The notes: generated by a model not told the origin, from the letters alone. 9,851 nucleotides of DNA from Candidatus Gastranaerophilales bacterium (GCA_900752845.1 CAADWU010000041.1:1-9851), one strand, 5' to 3'. Counted from the first letter of the stretch, positions 1-5,782 are shown. Numbers and translations are program-made.

Positions 1-80
1 GTTATCATCCTTTTTATTTTATTGTAGTTAGACCAGAACCGCACATACATCTGTAACATTTTATAAATTTAAATTTATTA

Positions 81-124
81 ATATAGCAAAAATTTTTTTT
101 ATATGTTTTTTCCATATAGCAAAA
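81..124. repeat. 11-bp direct repeat in leader of first gene
   Basis: ATATAGCAAAA occurs at 81-91 and again at 114-124, 33 bp apart, or about three helical turns. The second copy lies about 10 bp upstream of the Shine-Dalgarno of the gene starting at 144. A 16-bp AT-only palindrome sits at 63-78. The spacing would suit a protein binding one DNA face, but the region is so AT-rich that chance is a real alternative. Confidence 0.3.
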
Positions 125-143
125 TAAATATTTGGAGAATGTA

Positions 144-638
144 ATGTTAATTTTAAAACATAAACCTGTTACGGATAGTAATGTGCAGTTTCTATTTCAA
201 AAATCAAAAAAACAATTTATTAAATCAACACTTAGAGAAACTAATATTGTAGAAGAAATTAAGGAACTGGACGGTGCTAAGAGTATATTAAGAACATCAC
301 AACCTAAAAAAGGTTTTTTCAAAAGAGCTAAAGAATTTATTCGTTTTATAGATTTTTATATCGATAGAAGTATCATTAAAAAATCGGAATTTTCAGCTGT
401 TGATAATAGGGGATCTGTTTGTTCTATAGATATAATTGAACGGAAAGATGGTTCATTCTCTTTTATTTCAAAATTAAACAGAAAAAATGGTGATATCTTA
501 AGACGTCAATGGGATTGCTTTAATTTTAGAAACATAGAGCCAGAAATACCTGATGCTTTAACACAAGCTAATATTGCTATGCATGAGAAACATCTGGATG
601 ATTTTCGAAACAAAATATTTCCAGTGAGGGAAGGATGA
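144..638 (+). CDS. hypothetical protein, 164 aa
   Basis: I do not recognise this protein. The start is the ATG at 144, with GGAG at 134-137 and a 6-nt gap. The TTG at 132 also opens the frame, but it overlaps that ribosome binding site. The product is lysine-, arginine- and isoleucine-rich, with no signal peptide or membrane segment visible. It has a basic stretch around residues 50-75 (KKGFFKRAKEFIRFIDFYID) and a C-terminal segment rich in charged residues (MHEKHLDDFRNK). It is monocistronic as seen here: an intrinsic terminator follows about 30 nt after the stop. Codon use matches the neighbours and no frameshift is apparent. It is probably lineage-specific; reality of the ORF is likely, function unknown. 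Confidence 0.75.
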   Translation: MLILKHKPVTDSNVQFLFQKSKKQFIKSTLRETNIVEEIKELDGAKSILRTSQPKKGFFKRAKEFIRFIDFYIDRSIIKKSEFSAVDNRGSVCSIDIIERKDGSFSFISKLNRKNGDILRRQWDCFNFRNIEPEIPDALTQANIAMHEKHLDDFRNKIFPVREG

Positions 639-667
639 TTATAGCTTGTTTATCAGAACTTATATAG

Positions 668-701
668 AAAGGATGATAACTTTTGCAATCATCTTTTTTT
701 T
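668..701 (+). terminator. intrinsic terminator after the 164-aa gene
   Basis: The arms are AAAGGATGAT (668-677) and ATCATCTTTT (688-697): 10 bp with one G-U pair, closing a 10-nt loop. A run of eight T residues (694-701) overlaps the 3' arm. The hairpin is AT-rich, but position and T-run are right for Rho-independent termination. The rest of the gap to the next gene shows no convincing promoter. Confidence 0.7.
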
Positions 702-785
702 ATTTATTACAAAAAGTTACAATCATTAAAGTTTTTGAAATCCAATGCCGTAATTATCTTTAGTATATATATATTAAGGAGTACT

Positions 786-1697
786 ATGAGTTTAGCAATA
801 GATTCTAATCTTGAATATTTGAGATTGAAACTCGGTATTAGTTCTGTTACTTTTCAGGAAAAATATTCTAATCTTTCTATTGATGAAATTGTTGAAGCAG
901 AAGCAGCTTCAGGAAACCAGAATGCTATTGCGCTTGCTCAGGAAATTTTAACTAATACTGCTCTTGTTATTGAACTTTTCAACCTCGCTGATGAAAATAA
1001 CAAGTATATGATTTTGAGAGAAATGTCTTCCCAGCAGTTAGAAGTTTTCTTGCCTGAAATGGATGAAAAAGACTTACATCAGGGGCTGTTTTTCTTCACT
1101 CAGGACAAGTTAATGAAAATGCTGGAAAATCTCCCTTCCGAACAGCTTGTTAATACAGCTTTTGAACTTTTTTCCAAAGAAGAAATCGTTCAGTTGATGC
1201 CTGATGATCAGTTAAACAAATTTTTGACAAGTTCAGAAATTGATAAAAATAAAATTTTAAAACATATGCAGTCAATTCCGCCTGAATACATTGCACAGGT
1301 GCTGGAACAAATTACGGGTGAGCCTGCGCAGAATTTGAACAGCATTGACCTTGCAAAACAAATCGGACAGCTAAATCCGCTTGAATATCAGGATGCTTTA
1401 ATGGCTTTTCAGCCGACACAAAAACAGCAGCTGGTTTTATCACTTGGAAAAGAACATGAAGAATGGTTCCAACTGTTTGATAATCACGCATATACAACTA
1501 TTATGAATCGTGAAAAACAGCAGCCTGAAGTAGTAAAAGCTATGTCTGTTATCGAGCCTGAATATATTCAGGAAATGATAAAAGAGCTTCCTAATGATTT
1601 ATTATCAATTGTGATTACACAAATGGATACCGAGCAGTTTGCAGAAATTTTAATGGACAGATTTCCTGATATTTTGGCAGAAATCATAATGAAGTAA
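786..1697 (+). CDS. alpha-helical repeat protein resembling MgtE N-domain repeats
   Basis: This is a 303-aa protein with no signal peptide or membrane span. The start is the ATG at 786, with AAGGAG at 776-781; the frame is open back to a TTG at 735, but that lacks a ribosome binding site. From about residue 55 to the end it is almost all short helices with repeating acidic/hydrophobic motifs such as LEVFLPEMDEKDLHQGL, MLENLPSEQLV, LMPDDQLNKFL and LPNDLLSIVITQMDTEQFAEIL. This pattern is typical of the superhelical MgtE N-terminal (intracellular) domain and of FliG-like folds. There is no CBS pair and no transporter membrane domain, so it is not a magnesium channel. A scaffold or protein-interaction role is inference. 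Its stop codon abuts that of the convergent XRE gene with no space for a terminator. Confidence 0.75.
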   Translation: MSLAIDSNLEYLRLKLGISSVTFQEKYSNLSIDEIVEAEAASGNQNAIALAQEILTNTALVIELFNLADENNKYMILREMSSQQLEVFLPEMDEKDLHQGLFFFTQDKLMKMLENLPSEQLVNTAFELFSKEEIVQLMPDDQLNKFLTSSEIDKNKILKHMQSIPPEYIAQVLEQITGEPAQNLNSIDLAKQIGQLNPLEYQDALMAFQPTQKQQLVLSLGKEHEEWFQLFDNHAYTTIMNREKQQPEVVKAMSVIEPEYIQEMIKELPNDLLSIVITQMDTEQFAEILMDRFPDILAEIIMK

Positions 1698-1916
1698 TTA
1701 AAATCTTAAAAGATTGTGGATATCTGTGTCGAGATAATTTGCAAGTGAAGTAATCTTAGCAAGTGACATATTTTGTATACCACGTTCAATCCTGCTTATA
1801 TATTCTCGGTTTACCCCCATTTTTTCGGAAAGAGTTTCTTGCGAGTAGCCTTTACGTATTCTTTCAGCTTTTACGTTTCTGCCGAATTGTTTTAATATTT
1901 CAGATTGATTATACAT
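1698..1916 (-). CDS. XRE-family (Cro/C1-type) HTH regulator, 72 aa
   Basis: This small DNA-binding protein is essentially a single HTH_3 domain over residues 8-70. RNVKAERIRKGYSQETLSEKMG supplies helices 1-2, NREYISRIERGIQNMS the recognition helix and conserved turn, and LAKITSLANYLDTDIHNLL the closing helices. The start is the ATG at 1914-1916, followed by MYNQSE. Upstream there is only a poor GAG-type Shine-Dalgarno, so expression may be weak. It is divergent from the LuxR-type gene at 2003 and shares the 1917-1999 control region, so auto- or cross-regulation is plausible. The last codon abuts the stop of the convergent helical protein. It carries no partner domain, so the target is unknown. 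Confidence 0.9.
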   Translation of the reverse strand: MYNQSEILKQFGRNVKAERIRKGYSQETLSEKMGVNREYISRIERGIQNMSLAKITSLANYLDTDIHNLLRF

Positions 1917-1936
1917 ACTTTTTTATTTTCTCATTG

Positions 1937-1965
1937 TTGACAAATTTTTGCGTGTACCTTATAAT
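1937..1965 (+). promoter_or_regulatory. perfect consensus sigma70-type promoter for LuxR-type gene
   Basis: TTGACA at 1937-1942, a 17-bp spacer, then TATAAT at 1960-1965: both hexamers match consensus exactly at optimal spacing. The predicted start lies near 1972, about 30 nt before the ATG at 2003. The sequence also sits upstream of the divergent XRE gene, so a regulator bound here could affect both. Confidence 0.85.
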
Positions 1966-1968
1966 TAT

Positions 1969-1991
1969 CCTCGAGGGATACTTATAGGTAT
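1969..1991. promoter_or_regulatory. candidate operator at the LuxR-type gene start site
   Basis: Two palindromes follow the -10 box: CCTCGAGG (1969-1976, perfect) and ATACTTATAGGTAT (1978-1991, 12 of 14 positions symmetric). They overlap and follow the expected transcription start, where a repressor would block an otherwise full-strength promoter. No binding protein is shown; the adjacent XRE protein is the obvious candidate. Confidence 0.3.
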
Positions 1992-2002
1992 TATGGTTAT
2001 TG

Positions 2003-2233
2003 ATGATTATAAAAGATATTTCAAAAGAATTTAGTAATAGAGAACGTAAAATACTTTATTTAATTGCCATTGGAAATTCAAATAAGAAAATAGCTTCAAA
2101 ATTATTTATAAGTCACAACACAGTAAAAGTTCTGGTAAAGAAAATTGTTGCTAAATTAGGTGCAGTTAACAGAACTAATGCTGTATATCTGGCTTTTAAA
2201 AATGATTTAATTTCTGAAGACGACAAAGATTAA
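2003..2233 (+). CDS. stand-alone LuxR/GerE-type HTH protein, 76 aa
   Basis: The protein consists almost only of a LuxR C-terminal (GerE) DNA-binding domain. The signature runs from about residue 10 to 66: SNRERKILYLIAIGNSNKKI gives the first two helices, SHNTVKVLVKKIVAKLGAVN the recognition helix, and RTNAVYLAFKNDLI the dimerisation helix. No receiver, autoinducer-binding or other sensor domain is present, unlike most family members. I chose the ATG at 2003; a TTG at 2000 is in frame. The Shine-Dalgarno is weak (AGG at 1986-1988), contrasting with the consensus promoter upstream. Its stop overlaps the stop of convergent pncC. Targets cannot be read from the sequence. Confidence 0.85.
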   Translation: MIIKDISKEFSNRERKILYLIAIGNSNKKIASKLFISHNTVKVLVKKIVAKLGAVNRTNAVYLAFKNDLISEDDKD

Positions 2234-2754
2234 ATATTGCTTATTTTTTCTAAAACAAGATTTAAAGCTTCTTCCGAGAACAAAAATTTCATATTTTTTC
2301 TTGAGTAGTTAGGGTTAAGCTCAACTTTCTTAACGGTTATATTTTTATTATACCCGCAAGCGGTGTACATTAATCCGACAGGTTGGTCTTCATCACTTGA
2401 AGGACCTGCAACCCCTGTTGTACAAACAGCAACATCGCAGTCTGTGATTTTAAAAAGTCCTTCTGCCATTTCTCGTGCACATTCTGGGCTGATTGCGCCA
2501 TACTTATCTAAGGTTTCTTCTGAAACTCCCAAGATATTATGTTTTGCTTCTTTTGAATATGTTACAAAGTTTGCTTCAATAAAATTTGAGCTGCCTGTCA
2601 CATCTGTTAATCTTGAACTGACAAGTCCTCCTGTGCAAGATTCTGCCGTTGCGATTTTCAATTTGTTTCTTGTTAAAATTCTTGAAATTTTGTCAGGCAA
2701 TTTTGAGCTGTGGCAATGAATTAAAGCTTTTAGATTAAGTAATAAATGTTTCAT
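2230..2754 (-). CDS. pncC: CinA C-terminal domain protein (nicotinamide-nucleotide amidase)
   Basis: This family deamidates nicotinamide mononucleotide to nicotinate mononucleotide in pyridine-nucleotide salvage. Counting from the ATG at 2752-2754 (174 aa), TAESCTGGLVSSRLTDVTGS (residues 36-55) is the family signature with the catalytic serine. YSKEAKHNILGVS, GAISPECAREMAEG and TGVAGPSS...PVGLMY (113-130) follow in usual order. The N-terminal MoCF-like domain of full CinA is absent, making it the stand-alone PncC form. A TTG at 2788-2790 extends the frame, but neither start has a clear Shine-Dalgarno. The first 20 residues are unusually hydrophobic, so the true start may lie slightly downstream. 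It is divergent from dnaB. Confidence 0.9.
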   Translation of the reverse strand: MKHLLLNLKALIHCHSSKLPDKISRILTRNKLKIATAESCTGGLVSSRLTDVTGSSNFIEANFVTYSKEAKHNILGVSEETLDKYGAISPECAREMAEGLFKITDCDVAVCTTGVAGPSSDEDQPVGLMYTACGYNKNITVKKVELNPNYSRKNMKFLFSEEALNLVLEKISNI

Positions 2755-2796
2755 AAATTTATATATTGAACCAAAAATTAATTTTGTCAATAATTC

Positions 2797-2825
2797 TTTA
2801 CATGCATTTTGGTTTATTATGTAAT
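2797..2825 (+). promoter_or_regulatory. promoter for dnaB
   Basis: TTTACA (2797-2802), a 17-bp spacer, and TGTAAT (2820-2825): five of six matches in each hexamer at optimal spacing. The predicted start is near 2832, about 24 nt before the dnaB ATG. It lies in the only gap between dnaB and divergent pncC. Confidence 0.65.
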
Positions 2826-2855
2826 ATCATGTTTTCTAGAAAATAAGGAAAAGGC

Positions 2856-4232
2856 ATGGCTGTAAAAGAAAAAAATAACGATTTCGGATTATTACCTCAG
2901 AATATAGAAGCTGAGGAGGCTGTATTAGGGGCAATTTTAGTTAATCCCAACGTGATTACAAAGGTTGTTGAAACTTTAAAACCCGAAAGTTTTTACAAAC
3001 CTGCTCACAGATATATTTATGAATCTATGCTGCAGCTTTTTAATTCCAATGAAAGAATAGATATTGTTTCTGTTTCAGATGTTTTAAATTATAATTCAAA
3101 GCTTGAAACAATCGGTGGTCGTGCGTTTGTAAACGACTTATGCTACAAAACCATTACCACTTCAAACATTGAATATTATGCAAAAATCGTTCAGGAAAAA
3201 GCTATTAAAAGGGCTTTAATCAACGCAGGTTCTGAAATAGTATCTTTTGGATACGATGTCAACCCTATTGATGAATCCCTCGATAGTGCCGAAAAACTTA
3301 TATTTGACATAGCTTCTAAAAAAGCAACATCGGATTTGGTTCATGTTAAAGACCTTGTTTTAAACACTTATGAAAAGATTGAATACAGATATGAGCATAA
3401 GGATGAACTGACAGGTGTTCCAACGGATTTCTATGAACTGGATGCGATTTTGAACGGACTTCAAAAATCTGACCTTATAATTCTTGCAGCCCGTCCTGCA
3501 ATGGGTAAAACGGCTTTTGCTTTGAACATTGCGCAAAACGTTGCGATTAAGGCTAAAACTCCTGTTGCAATATTCTCGCTTGAAATGTCTAAGGATCAGT
3601 TAATGCAGCGTATGTTATGTTCTGAGGCTGAAATTGACTCTCAAAGAATTAAAACAGGTAACATGCAGAGCAAGGACTGGGAAAAGCTTGCAACCGCTAT
3701 GAACTCGTTTGCTCAGGCTCCGATTTACATAGATGATACCTCAGGTTGTACAATTACCGATATTCGTGCAAAATGTCGTAGATTAAAAATGGAAGAAAAA
3801 GATTTAGGCTTAATCCTGATTGACTACCTTCAATTAATGGAAGGTTCAGGCAGAGATGACCGTATGCAGCAGATATCTGCAATATCAAGAGGTTTGAAAA
3901 TCCTTGCAAAAGAACTTGATGTTCCTGTCATAGCACTTTCGCAGTTATCACGTGCAGTTGAATCCCGTACAGATAAACGTCCGATGCTTTCAGATTTGAG
4001 AGAATCCGGTTCAATCGAGCAGGATGCTGATATTGTAATGTTTATTTATCGTGACGAGTATTACAGAAAAGCAGAAGACGGCGAGGAAGACGTTCAGGCA
4101 AAAGCTGCTGCAAAGGGTGAATCTGAAATTATTATTGCAAAACACAGAAACGGCTCTGTAGGAACTGTTAAGCTTCTATTCCAAGGCAATATCACGAAAT
4201 TCAAAAACCCTATTAAAACTGATGCTTTCTAA
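2856..4232 (+). CDS. dnaB: replicative DNA helicase DnaB
   Basis: This is the hexameric ATP-dependent helicase that unwinds DNA at the replication fork. The 458-aa length is normal for the family. The N-terminal DnaB domain begins LPQNIEAEEAVLGAIL (residues 13-28) and runs to about 150. The RecA-like domain has Walker A ARPAMGKTA (212-220), Walker B LILIDYLQL (319-327), LSQLSRAVESR (361-371) and LRESGSIEQDADIVMFIYRD (381-400). The C-terminal KHRNG (429-433) contains the usual arginine finger. No intein interrupts the P-loop. The ATG at 2856 follows AAGGA at 2845-2849. No clear terminator follows: a promoter for the tiny peptide begins 13 nt after the stop. Confidence 0.98.
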   Translation: MAVKEKNNDFGLLPQNIEAEEAVLGAILVNPNVITKVVETLKPESFYKPAHRYIYESMLQLFNSNERIDIVSVSDVLNYNSKLETIGGRAFVNDLCYKTITTSNIEYYAKIVQEKAIKRALINAGSEIVSFGYDVNPIDESLDSAEKLIFDIASKKATSDLVHVKDLVLNTYEKIEYRYEHKDELTGVPTDFYELDAILNGLQKSDLIILAARPAMGKTAFALNIAQNVAIKAKTPVAIFSLEMSKDQLMQRMLCSEAEIDSQRIKTGNMQSKDWEKLATAMNSFAQAPIYIDDTSGCTITDIRAKCRRLKMEEKDLGLILIDYLQLMEGSGRDDRMQQISAISRGLKILAKELDVPVIALSQLSRAVESRTDKRPMLSDLRESGSIEQDADIVMFIYRDEYYRKAEDGEEDVQAKAAAKGESEIIIAKHRNGSVGTVKLLFQGNITKFKNPIKTDAF

Positions 4233-4244
4233 ATATTAATAATA

Positions 4245-4274
4245 TTGCATTTTATTCGCCCTTTATGATATTAT
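4245..4274 (+). promoter_or_regulatory. promoter of tiny-peptide locus 1
   Basis: TTGCAT (4245-4250), an 18-bp spacer, and TATTAT (4269-4274) preceded by TG at 4266-4267, an extended -10. The predicted start near 4280 places the leader stem-loop at the extreme 5' end of the mRNA, about 68 nt before the peptide ATG. Confidence 0.6.
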
Positions 4275-4278
4275 TTAT

Positions 4279-4301
4279 ATAGGTAAGTTTCCTATGCCTC
4301 C
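4279..4301 (+). promoter_or_regulatory. 5' stem-loop and anti-Shine-Dalgarno in peptide-1 leader
   Basis: ATAGG (4279-4283) pairs with CCTAT (4291-4295) around a 7-nt loop at the predicted mRNA 5' end. CCTCC (4297-4301) directly follows and can pair with the GGAGG of the peptide Shine-Dalgarno (4336-4340). A second hairpin, TTTCGA (4315-4320) with TCGAAA (4330-4335), touches the start of the Shine-Dalgarno. Locus 2 has the same order: stem-loop, CCTCC, a C/A-rich stretch, then the Shine-Dalgarno. Translation masking is inferred. Confidence 0.55.
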
Positions 4302-4347
4302 ACGACACACATAATTTCGAAGAAATTGGTCGAAAGGAGGTGATAAT

Positions 4348-4422
4348 ATGACAAGGCAAATAATAAAAGCTGCCATAATCGCAGTTATAGCAGCTCTTAA
4401 AATTGTTCTTTTGTTCATATAG
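4348..4422 (+). CDS. 24-aa hydrophobic peptide, putative type I toxin (locus 1)
   Basis: The peptide begins MTRQIIKAAI and ends LKIVLLFI. It has only three charged residues (R3, K7, K18), all basic; the rest is Ala/Ile/Leu/Val-rich, enough for one short membrane helix. The start is set by a very strong Shine-Dalgarno, GAAAGGAGGTGAT at 4332-4344, 3 nt before the ATG. A peptide of the same length and plan lies at 6082-6156. The mRNA would have a structured leader and a 3' hairpin starting at the stop codon, and an antisense RNA covers most of the ORF. This matches type I toxin genes such as Ibs, Fst or AapA in plan, not in recognisable sequence. A small membrane signal or bacteriocin-like peptide is an alternative. 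Confidence 0.75.
   Translation: MTRQIIKAAIIAVIAALKIVLLFI
4365..4398 (-). terminator. intrinsic terminator of antisense RNA 1, inside the peptide ORF
   Basis: Read on the minus strand, AAGAGCTGCTAT pairs with ATGGCAGCTTTT (12 bp with G-U pairs) around a 10-nt loop, then continues into a broken U-tract ATTATTT. The stem lies in codons 6-17 of the peptide gene, so the same bases must encode the peptide and end the antisense RNA. Confidence 0.6.
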
Positions 4423-4470
4423 GGAACGAAGAAAGCTCTAAAGGTCTAGCCACCATTAGGGCTTTTCCCT
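4421..4470 (+). other. long 3' hairpin at the end of peptide-1 mRNA
   Basis: AGGGAA (4421-4426), overlapping the stop codon, pairs with TTCCCT (4465-4470). Inside it, AAAGCTCTAA (4432-4441) pairs with TTAGGGCTTT (4456-4465) with one wobble. There is no U-run after it, so it may protect the mRNA 3' end or act as the 5' structure of the antisense RNA. Such paired loops could start toxin-antitoxin RNA contact. Confidence 0.6.
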
Positions 4471-4478
4471 ATAAAATT

Positions 4479-4506
4479 ATTATAACATATTTTTTATATA
4501 ATTCAA
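4479..4506 (-). promoter_or_regulatory. antisense promoter, locus 1
   Basis: On the minus strand: TTGAAT (4506-4501), 16-bp spacer, TGT then TATAAT (4484-4479), an extended -10 with perfect hexamer. AGGG begins 8 nt later. The string ACACTTGAA, the ATGTTATAAT core and the TATAGGG start are shared at identical spacing with locus 2. The -35 overlaps the final codons of the DUF1796-type pseudogene. Confidence 0.8.
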
Positions 4507-5233
4507 GTGTTATAATTAATAATATGTTTTAACTTTTTTCCTGTATTCTTGCAAAATCTGCTGTAATCGTTGTCAATATTTCCGTAATCGTTAATGAAAC
4601 TTTTAATCCAAGTTCCGTCATTAATTTTGAAGTCTTGAACAATGACATATATATCTGGATTTGAAATAATTATAAGTTTAGCAGTTAGAATAATAATCCT
4701 AAACGGTTTGCCGTTTCTTTTGTTTTCTAAACAGAATATAATTTACCGATTGCGTTCGCATCAATAATCTTTTTAAAATCAGCGTAAATGAAGAAAATCA
4801 TTTTTTCAGAAGCTATAACTTCTAAAAAGTTACTAATTCTTTTTCTGTAGCGAATAATGAATTGTTCTTTGGTGAGTTTGTAATCGTGTGGAAAAAGTTC
4901 TTTAGTGAGTTTAACATCCTCAAAAAAGTCAGTGAAGTTATTTTGAATAAGTTCAGCAGTTCTTGCTAAATCAAAACTGTATTTTAAATCAAACGGGAGC
5001 GTTTTTTCGCCGTAGATTTTTCTGGGTTTGAGTTTAACGGCAGTAGTAAGCACTCTAGGCAGACAGTCGCATCCGAGAGAAACAATGTGAAAATTTTGTT
5101 TTTTAAATCGTATGTAGTCTGCAAAAGAAAAGTAAAACAAAAAGTTTCTAACGTTCTTTCTGAGCCTTTCGGGAAAGATGAAGCAGGTGAGAAGCTTAAC
5201 AAATAATTTTTTAGCTATAAGTAAGTAATACAT
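4503..5233 (-). pseudogene. DUF1796-like putative cysteine peptidase, frameshifted
   Basis: The ATG at 5231-5233 has AGGAGG (5245-5240) 6 nt upstream. The first reading frame gives 168 aa and stops at 4727. A basic/hydrophobic leader ending FIFPERLRKNVRN is followed by HIVSLGCDCLPRVLTTAVKL and LPFDLKYSFDLARTAELI. These resemble the start of the DUF1796 papain-like family, often found near surface-polysaccharide genes. Immediately at the stop, the alternate frame continues as LENKRNGKPFRII...DYGNIDNDYSRFCKN and ends at 4503. One extra T in the TTT run (minus strand, 4731-4729) restores a 243-aa protein, a normal length. It is therefore a recent single-base deletion, a sequencing error or, less likely, a slippage site. 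Function of the family is poorly known. Confidence 0.75.
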
Positions 5234-5307
5234 TCAGTACCTCCTAAATATGTGTATTTAATACAGTAATAAGTTATTAAAAACAGTAGAAGTGGCAAAA
5301 AAAAGAC

Positions 5308-5322
5308 ACTATTATATATAGT
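5308..5322 (+). promoter_or_regulatory. -10/operator of first accessory XRE gene
   Basis: TATTAT at 5310-5315 ends 8 nt before the ATG at 5324, so the transcript would start at or next to the start codon. The same bases form a near-palindrome: ACTAT (5308-5312) and ATAGT (5318-5322). A self-repressing XRE protein could bind across its own -10. No convincing -35 is visible. Confidence 0.4.
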
Positions 5323-5323
5323 A

Positions 5324-5662
5324 ATGATAGACAGCAATAATATAAAGAAAATTCTTGGAAATAATATTAGAAATTTAAGAAAAGCTAAAAATCTGTCGCA
5401 AGAAAAGTTAGCTGAGGTTGTAGGTTTGGAACGGGACTCGCTTTCATCTATAGAAACAGGTCGTGCGTTTACATCCAGTGAAGTTATTGCAAACATTTCC
5501 AACTATTTCAACGTTGAACCCGCTTTATTGTTTAAATCTGATTTCATTGAGCATACTGACAAAGAAGTTAATTTGAAAAAAGAAATAAGCCGTCAATTAT
5601 CAGATTGCAGTCACGATTTTTTGGAAAAGATATACAATATTATTATTGCTTTGAAAAAGTAA
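5324..5662 (+). CDS. XRE-family HTH regulator, 112 aa
   Basis: The N-terminal Cro/C1-type domain covers residues 9-70. IRNLRKAKNLSQEKLAEVVG gives helices 1-2, ERDSLSSIETGRAFTSS the recognition helix and turn, and IANISNYFNVEPALLF the closing helices. The C-terminal 40 residues (KEVNLKKEISRQLSDCSHDF onward) look like a short dimerisation helix pair rather than a catalytic domain. The ATG at 5324 has no Shine-Dalgarno and lies 8 nt after a TATTAT box, suggesting a leaderless mRNA. It is divergent from the DUF1796-type pseudogene, sharing a 90-bp control region. It lies between the two tiny-peptide loci, but nothing in the sequence proves it regulates them. Confidence 0.9.
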   Translation: MIDSNNIKKILGNNIRNLRKAKNLSQEKLAEVVGLERDSLSSIETGRAFTSSEVIANISNYFNVEPALLFKSDFIEHTDKEVNLKKEISRQLSDCSHDFLEKIYNIIIALKK

Positions 5663-5678
5663 AGTCAGGTTTTTTGCA

Positions 5679-5703
5679 TATAAATCTCCTTTTTTATATG
5701 TGA
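5679..5703. repeat. AT-rich hairpin after first accessory XRE gene
   Basis: GCATATAA and TTATATGT flank a T-rich loop shortly after the XRE stop at 5662. The T-run is in the loop rather than after the stem, so it is a poor intrinsic terminator. No better terminator is seen between the two XRE genes. Confidence 0.3.
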
Positions 5704-5718
5704 ACAATTGTGGCAATA

Positions 5719-5778
5719 ATCTAATTGTAGTTAGATATTATCTGATTGTCAACAGATAAATGTCTACTGCAATGACAA
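5719..5778. promoter_or_regulatory. cluster of inverted repeats upstream of second accessory XRE gene
   Basis: ATCTAA (5719-5724) and TTAGAT (5731-5736) form a perfect pair with a 6-bp spacer. TTATCTG (5738-5744) and CAGATAA (5753-5759) form a second, and TTGTCA (5746-5751) with TGACAA (5773-5778) a third. They lie directly upstream of the -10 box of the XRE gene at 5795. Such stacked dyads are typical of auto-repressor operators, though in AT-rich DNA some may be chance. Confidence 0.4.
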
Positions 5779-5782
5779 CAAC

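Larger units (their letters stand above)
4360..4472 (-). ncRNA. putative antisense antitoxin RNA 1
   Basis: A minus-strand RNA of about 110 nt is predicted from the promoter at 4479-4506 to the terminator at 4365-4398. It would start with the AGGG...CCCT hairpin (4470-4421) and then run antisense to the peptide ORF from its stop back to about codon 5. Perfect complementarity to the toxin mRNA is built in because both come from the same DNA. It is not shown to be expressed; the support is promoter plus terminator at both ends and the same layout at locus 2. Confidence 0.65.

Noticed and set aside
1..13. 13-bp inverted match between the window start and the terminator at 668-680
   Set aside because: About one such match is expected by chance in this much AT-rich DNA; the left copy may simply be the tail of another terminator outside the window.
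21..32. ATTGTAGTTAGA shared with 5724-5735
   Set aside because: A 12-base match is expected by chance, and the flanks do not match.
132..143. TTG start for the first gene
   Set aside because: It lies within the GGAG ribosome binding site that serves the ATG at 144.
735..785. N-terminal extension of the helical-repeat protein from a TTG at 735
   Set aside because: No ribosome binding site, unlike the AAGGAG before the ATG at 786.
1763..1987. Plus-strand ORF opposite the XRE gene
   Set aside because: Shadow of the XRE gene and its promoter region; no ribosome binding site and low-complexity hydrophobic translation.
5215..5502. Minus-strand ORF opposite the first accessory XRE gene
   Set aside because: The sense strand encodes a clear HTH domain; the reverse translation is leucine/phenylalanine-rich and resembles nothing.
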